Source: Moringa oleifera (Eukaryota; Streptophyta; Magnoliopsida; Brassicales; Moringaceae). Taken from it: a stretch of DNA of 64,000 nt. A program made the position numbers and the translations under genes. The notes beneath the pieces are model-generated. The model was not told the DNA's origin and made no database searches. It worked only from the letters and a program-made list of their open reading frames with translations. The DNA lies in the NCBI GenBank assembly GCA_021397835.1, contig JAJFZO010000575.1, positions 3,663,001-3,727,000 on the forward strand. The letters are read 5' to 3'. Within the stretch, counting starts at the first letter, position 1. Each line of letters starts with the position of its first letter. Below are positions 46,749-59,706 of this stretch, piece by piece.

Positions 46749-49049
46749 TTTAAAAAGAAATAGAAGCACCTTTCCTTAAAAGAAAGAAAATATTATAAGG
46801 AAAAAAAACACACTAATCTAAAACTTAAAATTTAAGTAATGCAAATCATGAAATTTCTTAAGTCATTATACGTGGTATGTTACATATTTTTACTTTAATT
46901 TTAAAATATTAATAATCAAATTTAATTTAATTTAATTTAAGTAATATTAAAAAATAAAAAATTTAGATATTTAAATTAATGATGTCAGACAATAAATTTT
47001 AATTTATAATTTTTAACAAATATAATTATTAAAAATATTTTTAAAAAATACTGTTAAAAATTTAAAAATTCACAAAAAATAACTTAATTATAACTTGAAA
47101 TGAAAAATACATAAAATTTATTTCATTTTTTGAAATACATGAATAAAAAATTTTAAAATTTTTATAATTATTTACTTTAAAATAAACTACGAAACTAAAT
47201 ATTCAATTGATTCATTTAAATTAAAAAAATAACTCAAGATTTGGTTTTTAATATATTTATCTTATTGCTTAGAGAGTAAGAAAACAGTATTGTTTCACAT
47301 AGCACGAGCCAATCACGTGAACTAGGCCTCGGTTGACTGTGGATCGTGTGCAAATGACAGGTCCCGTGCGAGTCCACATGCCCCGCCATTGCCGGAGATG
47401 GCATGCGATCACTCACGTATTTAAAGCGGGAACTGTCTTTAGAGTACGAAACGCCGACAGTAACTTTTGCTGATTTGATACCGTTTTATGCCACAGTAAC
47501 AGTACTTGACACTGATACCGACATGCCCTTTGAAAGGGGGCATAATACCGACGACAGACGCCTATTTATTTGGGGTTCTATGGTGAAAGGGGCAAACATG
47601 ACGAGGGCCAATGGGCTATTCTTGCATGGTTCAGTCAATTCAATGAAACTTTGACAGAGGAGGCAAAGAATGATATTTATTAAAAACTAATTAAAAATAG
47701 GAAGCTAGGAAATAAATGCGGCGGCTTTATGGTACGATTTGGGTTCACCTAGGACAGACAGAAACTGACCCTATGGGCCCAGAATCAATACATCGTGCCT
47801 GATTTATGTTTTTACCTACAGGTTAAAGTCTATTAATCTATTTATGTAATTATTAATTTTTATATTAATTTTATTTAATAAAATTATAAAATAAATATAA
47901 AAAACTTAAAGATAAATATATTTTAAATTTTGAGTTTAATATTTTTTTAATCAAACACTAATTTTTAAAATACATTTAAATAAATTTTAATTTATTAATT
48001 TTATCTTAATTAAATTTGATTTAAAATAATTATAAAAAATTAATAATTTTTTTATTATTAAAAACAACTAAAAATTTTTCAAATAGATTTTATATTTTAT
48101 TTTGATTTTATTTTTTGAATTTAAAATTTTTTAAACTGATTAACTATTTTTTATGAATTTTTAAAATTTTTAATGGTATATTTTTTTAAAAAAATATTTT
48201 TGGTACTTAAAATTTTTTGAAACTTTTTATAATGAAAGCTTAAATATTTTATTACATTTATAAAAAATTATAATTTGAAATTCATTATAAAATATTTTTA
48301 ATTTAAATATTTTTAATATTTAAAATTTTTAATAAAGTTTAATTTTGATAAAATTAAAATATTAAGGTTTGTTTGGATACTTTTTGAAAGCAAAAAGTTT
48401 GACTGAAGAGAAAAAAAATTTAAGATTTTAAATGATATTTACCCAATATTTAAATTGTATTTATTTTTTAAATTTATTTTTTGATGTATTTATTTAATAT
48501 TTTAATTTGATATAAATTAGATGTCAATTTATATTATTTTAAAAAATTAAAAATATTTTTTATTAAAATATTTTAAAAATAATTTAAATAAAATTTATAT
48601 TTCATTTAATATATATATCAAATTTGATTAAATTTTAATTCAAAAATTGTTTTTTATGATATTTTTTGAAAATTTGACAGTATAAAATTTTAAAAAATAT
48701 AGTTTTCAATAATATAAAATTTTAAAATTTTTCTGTGCTGAGTAGATTGAATTTTTTTCATCTATAAAAAATTTTAAGTTCAAAATTTGTTTTATAAGAT
48801 TTTTAATTTAAATATCTTAATTTAAAATTTTTAATTAAATTTAAATTGATTCAAATTAAAACATCATATAAAAAATTGATCTAATTAACTATAATAAAAA
48901 GAGATAGTGTAGAATTTTTTTGTACTTATTTAAAATTCTATTTACCAAATTTGGGAGCATAGATTATTTATTGCCATATTAATATACCTTTTCAGACATT
49001 TATCATCAACTTTTTTGTGACCAAAAGTTTTGTAATCGTAGACTGGCGT

Positions 49050-49199
49050 AGCCCATAGAGTTTGGAACGAGCAGTGGCAGAAGACCCATTTGAGGCCCAA
49101 AAGTCAGTTTCAAAGGCTTCCGCCGACGTCGTTTGTGGTAGCCTAAAAAAAGTCTCCTCGGGCTTCAGATCCACACTGTTAACGGTCACTTGAAGCCCA
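49050..49199 (+). promoter_or_regulatory. Site II-like AGCCCA/GGCCCA cluster upstream of FIP1
   Basis: AGCCCA at 49050-49055, GGCCCA at 49094-49099 and AGCCCA at 49194-49199 are inverse site II (TGGGCY) elements 250-400 bp before the ATG at 49453. They are typical of housekeeping promoters bound by TCP factors. Confidence 0.45.
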
Positions 49200-49452
49200 A
49201 AGCTATCCCCCTCCTAGCAAAGTCTGACTAGCAAGTCGCCACGAATGAAAATGTAAGCAAGGTTTAAGCTTCATTGACCAGGGTTTTTGGGTTTGTCACA
49301 TTTTTAGGGCTTTTGGTTTCTTGGCTAAACACCTAACGATGTCATTCGCATCCTAAATTCAAGTTATCTATTTCGCGTTGAAGTAAGATGGAGCCACAAT
49401 AGCCAAGAAAAAGAAAAGGGAAAAACTCTAAACATTTAATGCTTTATGTGAA

Positions 49453-52400
49453 ATGGACTCGATGGGTGATGATTTCGGTGATTTGTACGCAGATGTTGAG
49501 GTTGAAGCAAGTTTGGCTGTCAATGGCGTGCCCGATTTCACGAAATTGTGCATAGAATCAGAACATGATACCAAGAACAACAATACCAAGAAGCCTGTAG
49601 CTGTAGAAGATCCGGTCTCTGATTTTGGGAAACTCATTTCAATCGCTGGCGACACAACTCGACCAGTTGATTATGGAGCGTCTCAGAATGCAGCGAGTTT
49701 TGAAGCGGATGGGAGTGATAGCGAGGACGACTTGAACATAGTATTAAACGATGACGATTGCAAGATATTTCCTGTCACCTGTGGAGCTATTGCAAGGAAT
49801 GGTGGGCACGAGGCCGGGGAGGATGGTGATTTTGGTGCCAGTGCAGAGGGGAATGGATTGGTTAAGAACAGGAAGTTGAGTGATCAGATTGGTAATGGGT
49901 TGGAGCTGATTTCCAATGGCATTTCTGGTGAGAGAGGGAATGGAAGGAAGGGTGCTTATAATTCACAGTATTTGCAATACAAGGTACTGTTTTTGATGAG
50001 TGAGCTGAGTATAGACTTTGCTAAATAGGGAGTATAATATGTTGTGATTGAGTGGTTGTAATGGAAGTTAATGAGGCTGTTGTTTTTTGACCATACAGAA
50101 GTTGAATAAATTCTCTGCCTTTCTGTTATTGTGTTCACCTTTTAAAAATTTTCTGTTTAGAACGAGGTATTATGTGTGGCTAAGTGGTCATGCTGTTTAT
50201 GGCCCTTATGGCATCAGCTTGCCTTTTGGATAAATTAATTTTGCTAACCAATGTCTTAATTTCAAGCTCATTGAAATCTGCAGAAATTAATGTTTTATTT
50301 CCTGGTTTGGTCGTGTCCTTTGGCTAAGCCTTTAGATTGGTTATTGTGAATACTAAAATGAAAATGAAACTTCTTGAGGTTGCTTGGAAGACAAACCATT
50401 TTAATTCCGTACCTTTGCTTCTTTCTTTTCTTTCTCGGAAGCACCCAATGGAGCCTAAAGTAGAACTATTCAATGGAACTGTTTAAACTGCGAGAATTGT
50501 TGAGGTTCATGATTTTGTATGATTGTCATAGTTTGGGACATTCTCTCCAGTAGTCAACTTTATTGATCCTGTTGAATACTGTTTCAGAACAGTTGAATAA
50601 AATGGAAATGTTTCTAGAAGCAATCCAACTAGATAAAATTTGAACGAAAAAGGTGATAGATTTCTTATCAGCTTGGCCTTCCGGTCTGATATGAATGTGC
50701 AGTCATGCAACTCTTTTTTCCTTTTATTGCTTCAAGTAATGATACCTCCTAACTGTGGAGAACATTTTCCTTTTTTGTAGTATGATTAAAGTTCAATTTT
50801 TGATTTGGGTGCTCTGTAGTACATTAGAGCTCATGCATCAGTAATTTTGAGTAATGTGGGAGTAAATGGATCTGTCAAGGTGGCATCCTTCTCTTCCACG
50901 TCTGCTAGAGGTGATTGGGAGGACAATAGATGTAACCGAATCAGGAGCTCTAGCTCAGGTCAGGTTTCTAGTATTCATGCTAATGCCAGTTCCATAGTAC
51001 CTCAATGCGGATATGGTATCTCACTTCCATGGTATAGGTTAGTAAATACTACTGTGATCTTGATTCTACACAACCTTAATTCCTTTATGATTTTGTGTTG
51101 GAACATTTATTGACCTTTGACATTCAGAAATGATATAGAAATTGAATGTGATATCTGGAATGTGGTGGCAATAGGGGTGTTAGAAATATTTTGCGCCTAT
51201 TTTGTAATGCTTCTCTTTGTGTCTTTTTTCTTCTTAGAACAATATTGGATGTAAATACTGATACATTTAAGGAGAGACCATGGAGGCGTCCTGGAGCAGA
51301 TATTACTGATTTTTTTAATTTTGGTTTTGGTGAGGAGAGTTGGAAGCTTTACTGTAGCTCCCTGGTAATTAATCTATCTCATTCTAGTTGTCATCCTAAT
51401 TGAGGTTCTTAATACTCAGACTTCTTTGACTGTTGCTGTGTGGTGAATTTGCTGTCATTTTTGCTGGTGCACTTTGTGTTGCCAACTGATTTGCAGGTTT
51501 CTGAAAATACCTTTGGTTGATGAAAACCTTACATTGAGATGCTTTACAGGAGCAATTTCGGCAGCGAATATCCATGAGGACCAAGAACCCAGGTTGTGAT
51601 TGTTCAAAACTTGATCAGGTAAGATATTGCTATGATGTGAGAAACTTGTTCTATGTGTTGTCAAGTTGTGAAAATACGTTTCACTTTTGAGATTTGCAAT
51701 TATTTGCATTTAAACAGGTTAATGAAGTTGACTATGAGAATGAGAAAGTTGATCAAGAAGCTGTTGCTGAAGATAGTACCCAAGTTGATCCTTCATCAGG
51801 ATTTGTTGATGGAAGACGGAGGCCTCCCGGATTGGTATGTATAAGTTGAGAATTATAAACTCTCCCTCCATCCATAAAAGAAGAACAAACAATAAAATCT
51901 ATGTTGAATATTCTTAATGTTGATTGTCATGTTTTCTCTTGATGTCTACAAGCATCTGGTTGAACTTAAACTACTTAATGACCTATTGTTCCAGCCCAGA
52001 GGAAGAGCAATTCAGGTTGAAAACAGTATTGGCGAGCGCCAACCTTCCAGGGACATAAGGCGTCCCCGTTCTCGGGATTCTGATGTGGTGATACAGGTGA
52101 AATGTAACATTGGATCTGCTGTGATTATTATGTAATGTTTTCCATTGTGCCTGTACTGATTGCATGATTGGGACAGATCACTGTGCAGAATTCAACTGTA
52201 GGTCCCTCTGACTCAGGCAAGGTGGAGTTACCGCGCATAGATGATAATGGAAATACTCAACTTTCTGGTAGTGCCAGCGGAAATGAAGTCTTTGTAGAAT
52301 TGCTGGGAGAATCTTCTGCTCCAGGAAGGTTTGAATAATACTTTTCATTGGCGTTGTGGTTTTGTGCAAGCACTTCTTTATATTAAGTAGGCAATTTCTT

Positions 52401-55400
52401 CTGTTGATAATTTCTTTATACATTTCTATTGTACTATTTGTATGGGTTTTGCTTTACACACCTCTTCTTACAGTAACTTGGGCAAGGGGTATTGCTGTCA
52501 ATATCTGACATGGGTTCATTAGAGTCTTTCGTTTCACTCTTTAGGAGCTTGAGGAATTAAATGGTGTGAATTTTACAAATTAATGGACTGTATCTTATTG
52601 CGTATAACGTGCTTAATTAGAGAAATATGATAAGAATGCTGATTGGTTCAAGTTTATAGTATAGGGAAGGAAGGATTTCAGTTGATTGATCTCTTTTCAG
52701 TTTAACTATTTTTCTGGAGGATATTATGATGGGCGAAATACATTTGAAACAGGTATCTCATTCTCTTGTGCTGCTTGTCCTTTTTCTTCTGTCATTTCCT
52801 TCAGCTGCTCCACTAGGTTGTATTGGCTATGTTAAATGATGATTCTTGTGGAGATTGACGTTTCTCAAAAATTACTACATGGTGTTTTAGCTACAGATAG
52901 CTATGTACTTGCTCAAATGTCAATGCCTGTAATCAATGTAACTTGATGGAGAGGTTTCTGATTATGTGTGGTTGCACTCTGTATGTAACAATTACTGTTT
53001 ACATATTAATGTCCATATTTTTCTAGAAGCCACCAACAAACTGAATATTTTTGGTTTGGCATTCTCAGGTGTTCAGAGCCAATAAATCCTTCTAGTCAGA
53101 TGACATTGGATGCTGATAACCAAGAAAAGGGGAAAGTCCATGGCAATCCAAAGTTGAATGATGGCAGTTCAGATAGAATTGCTGCAGTGATGGACATTAT
53201 AAATAATGAAGAGAAAGAGGTTGCTGGGAATACAAGCAACTCAGATCCTTCTGTTATTGAGATCGAATCATCACATGGTGCTTGGAGTCATTTTAGCCCT
53301 ACTGCTTCCTGTTCTGGGAGTGACTATGAGGCATCCAGAGGTACTGTTCATGGTGATTCCATGGAAATTCATAGTCCATTAAGACAACCGTTAACTGAGT
53401 TACACGAATCAGTGACGTTAGATTATAAGAGATTTAAGAGAAATGACACCAAAACAAAACCAAAGAATGACAAAAAATGTTTAAGACGTAAAAATTTTGT
53501 TCAAGAGAAAGGGAAGCATCAAAATGGGAGACTTTATTCTTTTATGAGAGGGGGAATCTACCCTGAAAATTATGATGCTTCACCCAGATCAAATGCAAAG
53601 AATGACAGGAAAAAATATGCGAGACATGAAAGTCCAATTCGAGAAGAAAGAATATTTCACAGCGAAAGACTTGACACCATTTCCAAAAGGAAGTTTCACC
53701 ACAGAAATGGTGATGATGCTTCTGCTTTATCTAACGAAGATTATCATAGGGCTCATACATCAATGGATGTTGGAAGATGGAAGAAGAGGTGGCAGGGTTA
53801 TGACTATGACAATAGAGAAGATTTTTCATACGATAGGTCCCATGGTTCTGGCAATGTGAGGTATGCAGAAGACTGTCCCCACGCTGTTCACTCAAAATAT
53901 CATCATGGAAAGTCTCATCAGAACTTTAGAGAAGAGGTGGATCAATATGGCAGAAAAAGTTGTGATGAAAGGAAATATTTTCATGAAAGAAGACCCATTG
54001 TAGATGAAGAACATGATATAGATGGCGATTGGTATTGTTACAGAAGAGGACACTCTACCAAGGATGAGAATCCTCTCACTTATGTCAGGCCCAGACGGTT
54101 GCTATCAAAGTGTTCCTCTGATTATAAAGTAAGGGATGCTCCTTTGAGGAGAGAAGTTGACAAATTTCAATTTAGGAGGAGGGCTGATTATGATGATTGT
54201 TTGCATAATTATGAAAATGAAGAGGAATTATCTAGAGAAAAGTATGGAAGATCTGTTTCATTCACTGGCTGGGAGAGGGATTCATTTGTTGAAAACTATG
54301 AAGAAGACTTTCCACTATTTCGGAGAGAATTGGAACTCTCTGATAGGAGTAGGTATCAAGAGGCTTCCCGTTTGCATTTGGATAGATCACGTTCAATGGA
54401 AACTGGTAGTGAGTGTAAGAGAAATGCAGATCATAAATTTTTGCCCTCTTGGTCATTCAAAGAATTTTACTCAGCCAAAGGAGCAAGAAAGGATGTGTAT
54501 AGAAATAATGTCAAGCACTTTAGAGTAATTGAACCAGGTCATAGGTGTAGGAGGCAAACACATGAGGATGAGGGCAGAGCTGATCAGTATAGGTGTTTTG
54601 GTACTGAACACACTGAAGATAATGTCTTGTATAGGGATGAGCAGACTCATCTCAGTAGAACAAGATCTAGTTGGAGATCTAAAGCAATGCACTGGACCAA
54701 CGATGAAACAGTCTTAAGGCATCGAGATAATGAATTGCTTACTGATGAAGAAATTGCTGTGAATGACAAGATTTCTACTAAATGTGCATCTGCCAAGGTT
54801 GACTCGCATATGGTTGAAACCGAGTTGGTGCATGATGGTTATAAAATGATAAGAGGTGAACATCATATTTGCTCTGTTAATAGAGATACTGATACTGTTT
54901 ATAGAGATGAGCATGAGTTAGCAATCTCGAGGTGCAGGGATTCAGTTGACTTGATTGTTGGGGAAGGCAAGGTAAAGTTGGGGAAACTGAGGTTAAAACC
55001 TTGCATTATTGTATTTGTATTTATGTTTGCTCCACTAATGTTGAGCAATTCCTCTCTATTCTTGTTAACACTATCTCAATGCATGTTTGTCCTTCATCTC
55101 TCTTTTATGTTCCTTGTTTCTTTATCTTGCGTGTAATTTACTTAATGAAGGTTTGACAACATTTCTGGCTTATGTTCATTCACTGCAATGTCAACCTTAT
55201 ATTCAGATTGTAAGCTGCTTGAAAAGTAATAAGTTTCCAGCTGCCAATGTATCCCTTAACTTTCCAAAACTCTGCATGTTCCTAGTAGTGTTTGCATAGT
55301 ATTTTAGAAGAAGTATTGTTGCATCTGCTGAAGGTAGGCAAGGTAGGTGCTTGACTCTTTATTTTTTCGTGTATATTTATTTTTTGCTGAAAGATGTCCA

Positions 55401-58400
55401 TTGAAGAAGAGCTTCCCACAATAATACTTACTGTGAACTTGTTGATGCTCACATTTGATGGTTCAGTCATCCATTTTCGTAAATAGAGTTAGATTTTAAG
55501 AGATCATGTGGATGTTTAAAGCTCATGAATAATTAGTGTAGAACAGCTTGCCTTGTCTAAGGGTCTTGTCACTCATCAATTTTTTTTTTCCCAATGTTAA
55601 AGTTGTGATTTTTTTTATTTAAGTTCTTCTAGTTTGGATTCAGGAGTCAGCCTTTGGTTTTAGTGTTATGAATTACTCATGGTACTACCAGTTGGCTGCA
55701 TAAGAATATTTAACCTGGAGATAATGAGAAAGCAGTGTTTGAAGCATCCAAAATGAAAGCTAATTTGTTTCTTTCATTTGCAAATATTTTTTCGAGCTTT
55801 TGAAAACTTCAGCTTGCTGGCATTGTTGGCTACAAACACCATTATTTTCTGATGTCTAGATTAGTAGTTTTTGTACTGACCATATTAAGAAGTTATATGC
55901 TTATTATTTATTTTACATAGGAAGGATTAATGTGGGGAGGCATTTGTTTGAGTTCTCATAATTTTTATCATCAATTTTTCAAATATATCACAAATAAAAA
56001 ATGTCTAAGCTAAACATGTTTTTTCTAGTTATTTTCCATTTTTTTTTTGTTTTATATGTATCTTGTTATGTTCACTCATGGGGTTCTGTAGATAGAACGG
56101 TTTTATGTACCTTTTTCTTAATATGCATCACCATTTTTTTTTTTCAAAGTTTATCTCATGTGTTGCTATAAAATATTCTTGAGCTGTAAGATATTGTAAA
56201 TGACCTCCAAACAAAGAGTGGTAGTCTACTATCATATCTGATGTGCATTCTGTTTCTAGCTATTTCTTCTATTAGGTTTTCATTTATTTTGGTTCATCTA
56301 GTTGACTTATTCTGCTGTGATTGAAGATCATTTTATATTGTTGAAAGTAAATTGTGATTTCTTACTTGGATCGGCATTGATCAGATCGGAAAATATTTCG
56401 CTGCTGTTCTTATACTTCTGAATCTGTATATATGCCGAGGCTCATTTTATGCATTTTAATGGACTGATGACAAGTTGAACAAATGCCATGTTATGTGCAT
56501 ATAAGTTTGTGAACTCTTAATCTGACTATTTGTCTAGTGTTTACCTCATTTTTCTTGTTTAGTGTTTACTTCATTTTTCATGGTGATTGTTGACAAAAAT
56601 TTAGAGTTAATATATTTGGGGGTTTTATGGCTTTGATGTTGTGTAGTTATATTCCAACCTCTGATGCTGAAAAGTTTTGAGATTCTAATTCCTCTGCCTT
56701 TTAATGTTTTTTTTTTTTTTTGGGTTTCATTTTGAATGTTGAATTTCCAAGAAGAGTGAAAATACTTCCTAAATGCGTGCCTTGTTTTCTTGGTGGTTGC
56801 TGACTGTTCTGAGATTTTTGTTTCCTTAGTAAGGGGTAGCTGATGTTTTTTAATGAGAGCAAGATGAGCTTTTGGTTTTGTCTAGAGGAAGACCCTTTTT
56901 ATCATATATTTTTACTGAAAACAGATACCGATGGGTTTTGAGATGATTGTTGGCTTCGTCTCCTTCCGATGGGTTTTTATCATTTTCGGCTGCCAAAGCC
57001 ATTCTAACATAGTTTAGGCACGGTGATAAAAAAGATAGCCATGATATTCAGGCATTGATTTATTTTTTGGGGCCTTAAGAGAAGGGAGAAATAAGTTCCT
57101 TTTGTTGTATGGACACATCAGGAACAAAAGTATGGGTGTGGAAAGGATTGTTTTGGTCATACTTGCTGTTGGGAGCATGCCTGAAACATATAAGTAATTT
57201 TCTAGATTACATCATATTTCATCAACTGGTGTTTAGGCAATTTAAGCTTTTTGTAGGCCTTATGTTTGTTATTAAGTTTCAATTTTCTCCAAGATATTGT
57301 TGTGGAGAACCGTTGAGAATTTTGCTGTCTGGGATGGATCAACATATGACTGACATGTTTCAGAAAAGCTTGTAAAGGGAGTAGGAAAATCTAATGCTTT
57401 GTTTCATCTTTATTTTTGTGTTTCTCCTGCAGAATTGTATTCTGTATTCAAGATTAAATGCCCTGCTATTATTTGTTCTGCTCCGTATGCAGTTGCAATA
57501 TAGATGATTTAAACAAGTTGCATCTCCAATTCTCTAGCTTTTTCTTATTAATAACCTGCTTCTGGAGTTATGTTCTCAAAAACTCTGATAAAAGAAGACG
57601 AAGTTGTGTTCTTAAAAGAAATGATTTGAGGATGTCCACTGAGCAGCAGTTAGTTCATCATTTCCTTCTGCTGCTGCCTTTTATTTATTTGTTTTGCTGT
57701 TCTTTACCCTCCTGGCCGTCAATGTAGTTGTAATTTTCTGCCTGTGAAGGATTTTGATATTTCTAATAATTCTTGCAAATTAGAGAGCTTCATGGCATGC
57801 TTGGCTTTATTATATCATGCTGCATGTCTGTCTAACTTACATGTCTTAGTTCCTTTATTTTTTACCCAGTGGATTTGAGTTCTTATCAGGAGTTCAAAGT
57901 GTTGTTGATGTATGATCTTTCCATGTGACTTCGCGTTCTGCAGTTCCCTGGAAGATACTCCACCGGCAGAAGGATGGCACCGAATGACAGGGCTGAAAAG
58001 ATGGGCCTAAAGTTTGCGAAACGGCAAAGAGTTTTACAGGATTTTGATAAATGTCTTGGAGAGGAAGCAGTCCAAGCTGACGTCCCACATATTGAAGGTA
58101 CCAAAAATAATAAGATGTGGGTTGGTAAATTTCCTGTAATTGAGCAGAATCAAGATTTGGATATTGAGGAGGGTCAGATTGTCATGGAGGAACCAAATAG
58201 GGTTGATAAATTGGAGGAGAAATTTGTTTGTAGAGCTCCAGCACAAACCGACAAGAAAGGATCACGTACTGAAAATATTTCCAATGGGAAGGCAGAAATT
58301 GACGAGCAACGGATACTGGAAGCACTAGCAAAAATCCAGAAACGAAGGGAACGGTTTAAGGAACCTATCACTGTTAAAAAGGAAGCAGAGAAGACCATTA

Positions 58401-58483
58401 AGGCCCAGGCTGAAATGATAGCTGAGACCACTGGAACTAATCAACAAAGGCCAGCCAGAAAGAGGAGATGGGGTGGCAGTTAA
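49453..58483 (+). CDS. FIP1: FIP1-type pre-mRNA polyadenylation factor
   Basis: Exons 49453-49983, 50820-51037, 51238-51364, 51550-51618, 51718-51834, 51995-52096, 52177-52328, 53069-54971 and 57944-58483 join in frame to 1252 residues, close to the size of the large plant FIP1 proteins. The acidic N-terminus (DDFGDLYADVEVE) is followed by the Fip1 motif (LPWYRTILDVNTDTFKERPWRRPGADITDFFNFGFGEESWKLY, here at the exon 2-3 junction, about residues 248-290). A very long charged exon 8 rich in Arg, Asp, Glu, Lys and His resembles RS/RD-type C-terminal regions. The last exon is basic and coiled-coil-like and ends ARKRRWGGS. FIP1 links CPSF and poly(A) polymerase in 3'-end formation in the nucleus. 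The match resembles the Arabidopsis FIPS5/FIPS3 pair; I cannot choose between them. The eighth intron is 2972 bp, so an undetected small exon is possible. Confidence 0.9.
54972..57943 (+). other. 2.97-kb T-rich intron 8 of the FIP1-like gene
   Basis: Bounded by donor GGCAAG|GTAAAG and acceptor TTCTGCAG|TTCCCT. The reading frame of exon 8 stays open for another 165 bases to TAA at about 55134-55136. An AATAAA lies near 55993-55998. It contains poly(T) runs and no recognised gene. Confidence 0.7.
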
Positions 58484-59706
58484 AGATTATAAACAACTGG
58501 TAAATCAAAATTTCTTATTATCATATGGTACAATGACATATTCTGCTTGGGCTTCCAGGTCTCCCAGCGGCAGGTAAGTTATTTGGAAAACATATCTCAA
58601 TAAGCCTGACATACCAGATGTGAATTGGGTCTGATCTGTTCTTTCAGGAGAGTTTGGGAGTGGAATGGAACTTCAAGATCATTGAATTTCTTTGCAATGT
58701 GATAAAGTTTAACATTTCAATTCGACTGGTGGGAATTCGTAATCATAGGATTTATCCAATTTTCTGATGGTCCTTGTGATAGTCTGCTATTGAGCTGGGT
58801 TTTCTTTTATGGTACGTGGACATTTTTTCACGAATTCTATGAATCTCAGTAATGTTTAATATTTTATTCTATACACACCGGCTATATGAAGTATGTTGTA
58901 TAGTGTTGTGGAATAAATATGTTGATGAGATAGCAAAGGCGAAATGAAGTAACCTAGTTGACAGGAGCTTTGAAGATGATGGAGCATTATTAAAATCATA
59001 TGCTACTGAAGGTGAGAATTGGAAGGACAAATGATATAAGTTTGAGTTATGCCATAAGTTGTTCTACCTCCATCATCAATAAGTTAAAAAAAAAAAGATC
59101 AGTTCTGAATTCTGCCAAAGGTGAATATTAGTTTCAGGATATTCAGGCTTATTTTGTGTTCTTATTTTGATTTAATTGATAGTGTACAATGGCAGACTGA
59201 GACCCGCCTGCTTCTATTCACAATCTCATGCCTTCTTATTCAGGAGCTGAACAAATGAAACAGTAAGAGTCCCTGCAGTGATGAGATTATCGTTTGGAAT
59301 TCTCAAGTAAATCTTACTACGTGGGTGAAGCTTGGAATGAGATGATTTTAGCTCCTGACAGGCCTATCAAAGTTTCACCAATCGAAGGCATCCACGTCAC
59401 GTCAAAAAATATCTGCTTCCTGGTATTGGAACTGCCTCAGCCACCCAAAAGAGTGATTGACGTGGCTTATCTTCTACCAGTGTTCTTGAGCTAGTCAAAT
59501 TTACTAAATCACCCTTCATAAGATTAGGTACACACCCTTCATTAAATTTACTAAATCACCCTTGGTGATATTTTTAAGTGCAGGCTAGAAAAAATGAGAA
59601 AGGGTATAAAGATAATTTAGTTATTCTCCGTCACTGAGCCCGCCTAGCTCCCTCCTCCCCATGAAAACCATCGCAGTTTTATTAGTTAAAAAGAACGGAG
59701 TGAGAA
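58484..59706. other. Intergenic: FIP1 3' UTR and HCF107 promoter
   Basis: No gene recognised. A 20-bp exact direct repeat lies at 59497-59516 and 59544-59563, about 150-210 bp before the HCF107 ATG. Confidence 0.55.
59497..59563. repeat. Paired 20-bp direct repeat upstream of HCF107
   Basis: Two identical 20-base copies starting AAATTTACTAAA and ending CACCCTT, with start points 47 bp apart. It could be a duplicated regulatory element or simple slippage. Confidence 0.8.

Larger units (their letters stand above)
45408..49452. other. Gene-poor, AT-rich intergenic region
   Basis: No recognisable gene over 4 kb. From about 46680 to 47270 and 47810 to 48960 the sequence is dominated by A/T, with AATTTAAA-type motifs, an AT microsatellite (46730-46748) and a four-unit TTTAA run (46918-46940). 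Between them (about 47290-47800) is a GC-richer island. The final 450 bp before 49453 hold promoter motifs of the FIP1-like gene. Confidence 0.6.

Noticed and set aside
54972..55136. Extension of FIP1 exon 8 as the true C-terminus
   Set aside because: The read-through is hydrophobic and T-rich (intron-like), a good donor is present, and the exon at 57944 supplies a conserved-looking basic C-terminus in phase. Kept as a possible isoform in the findings.
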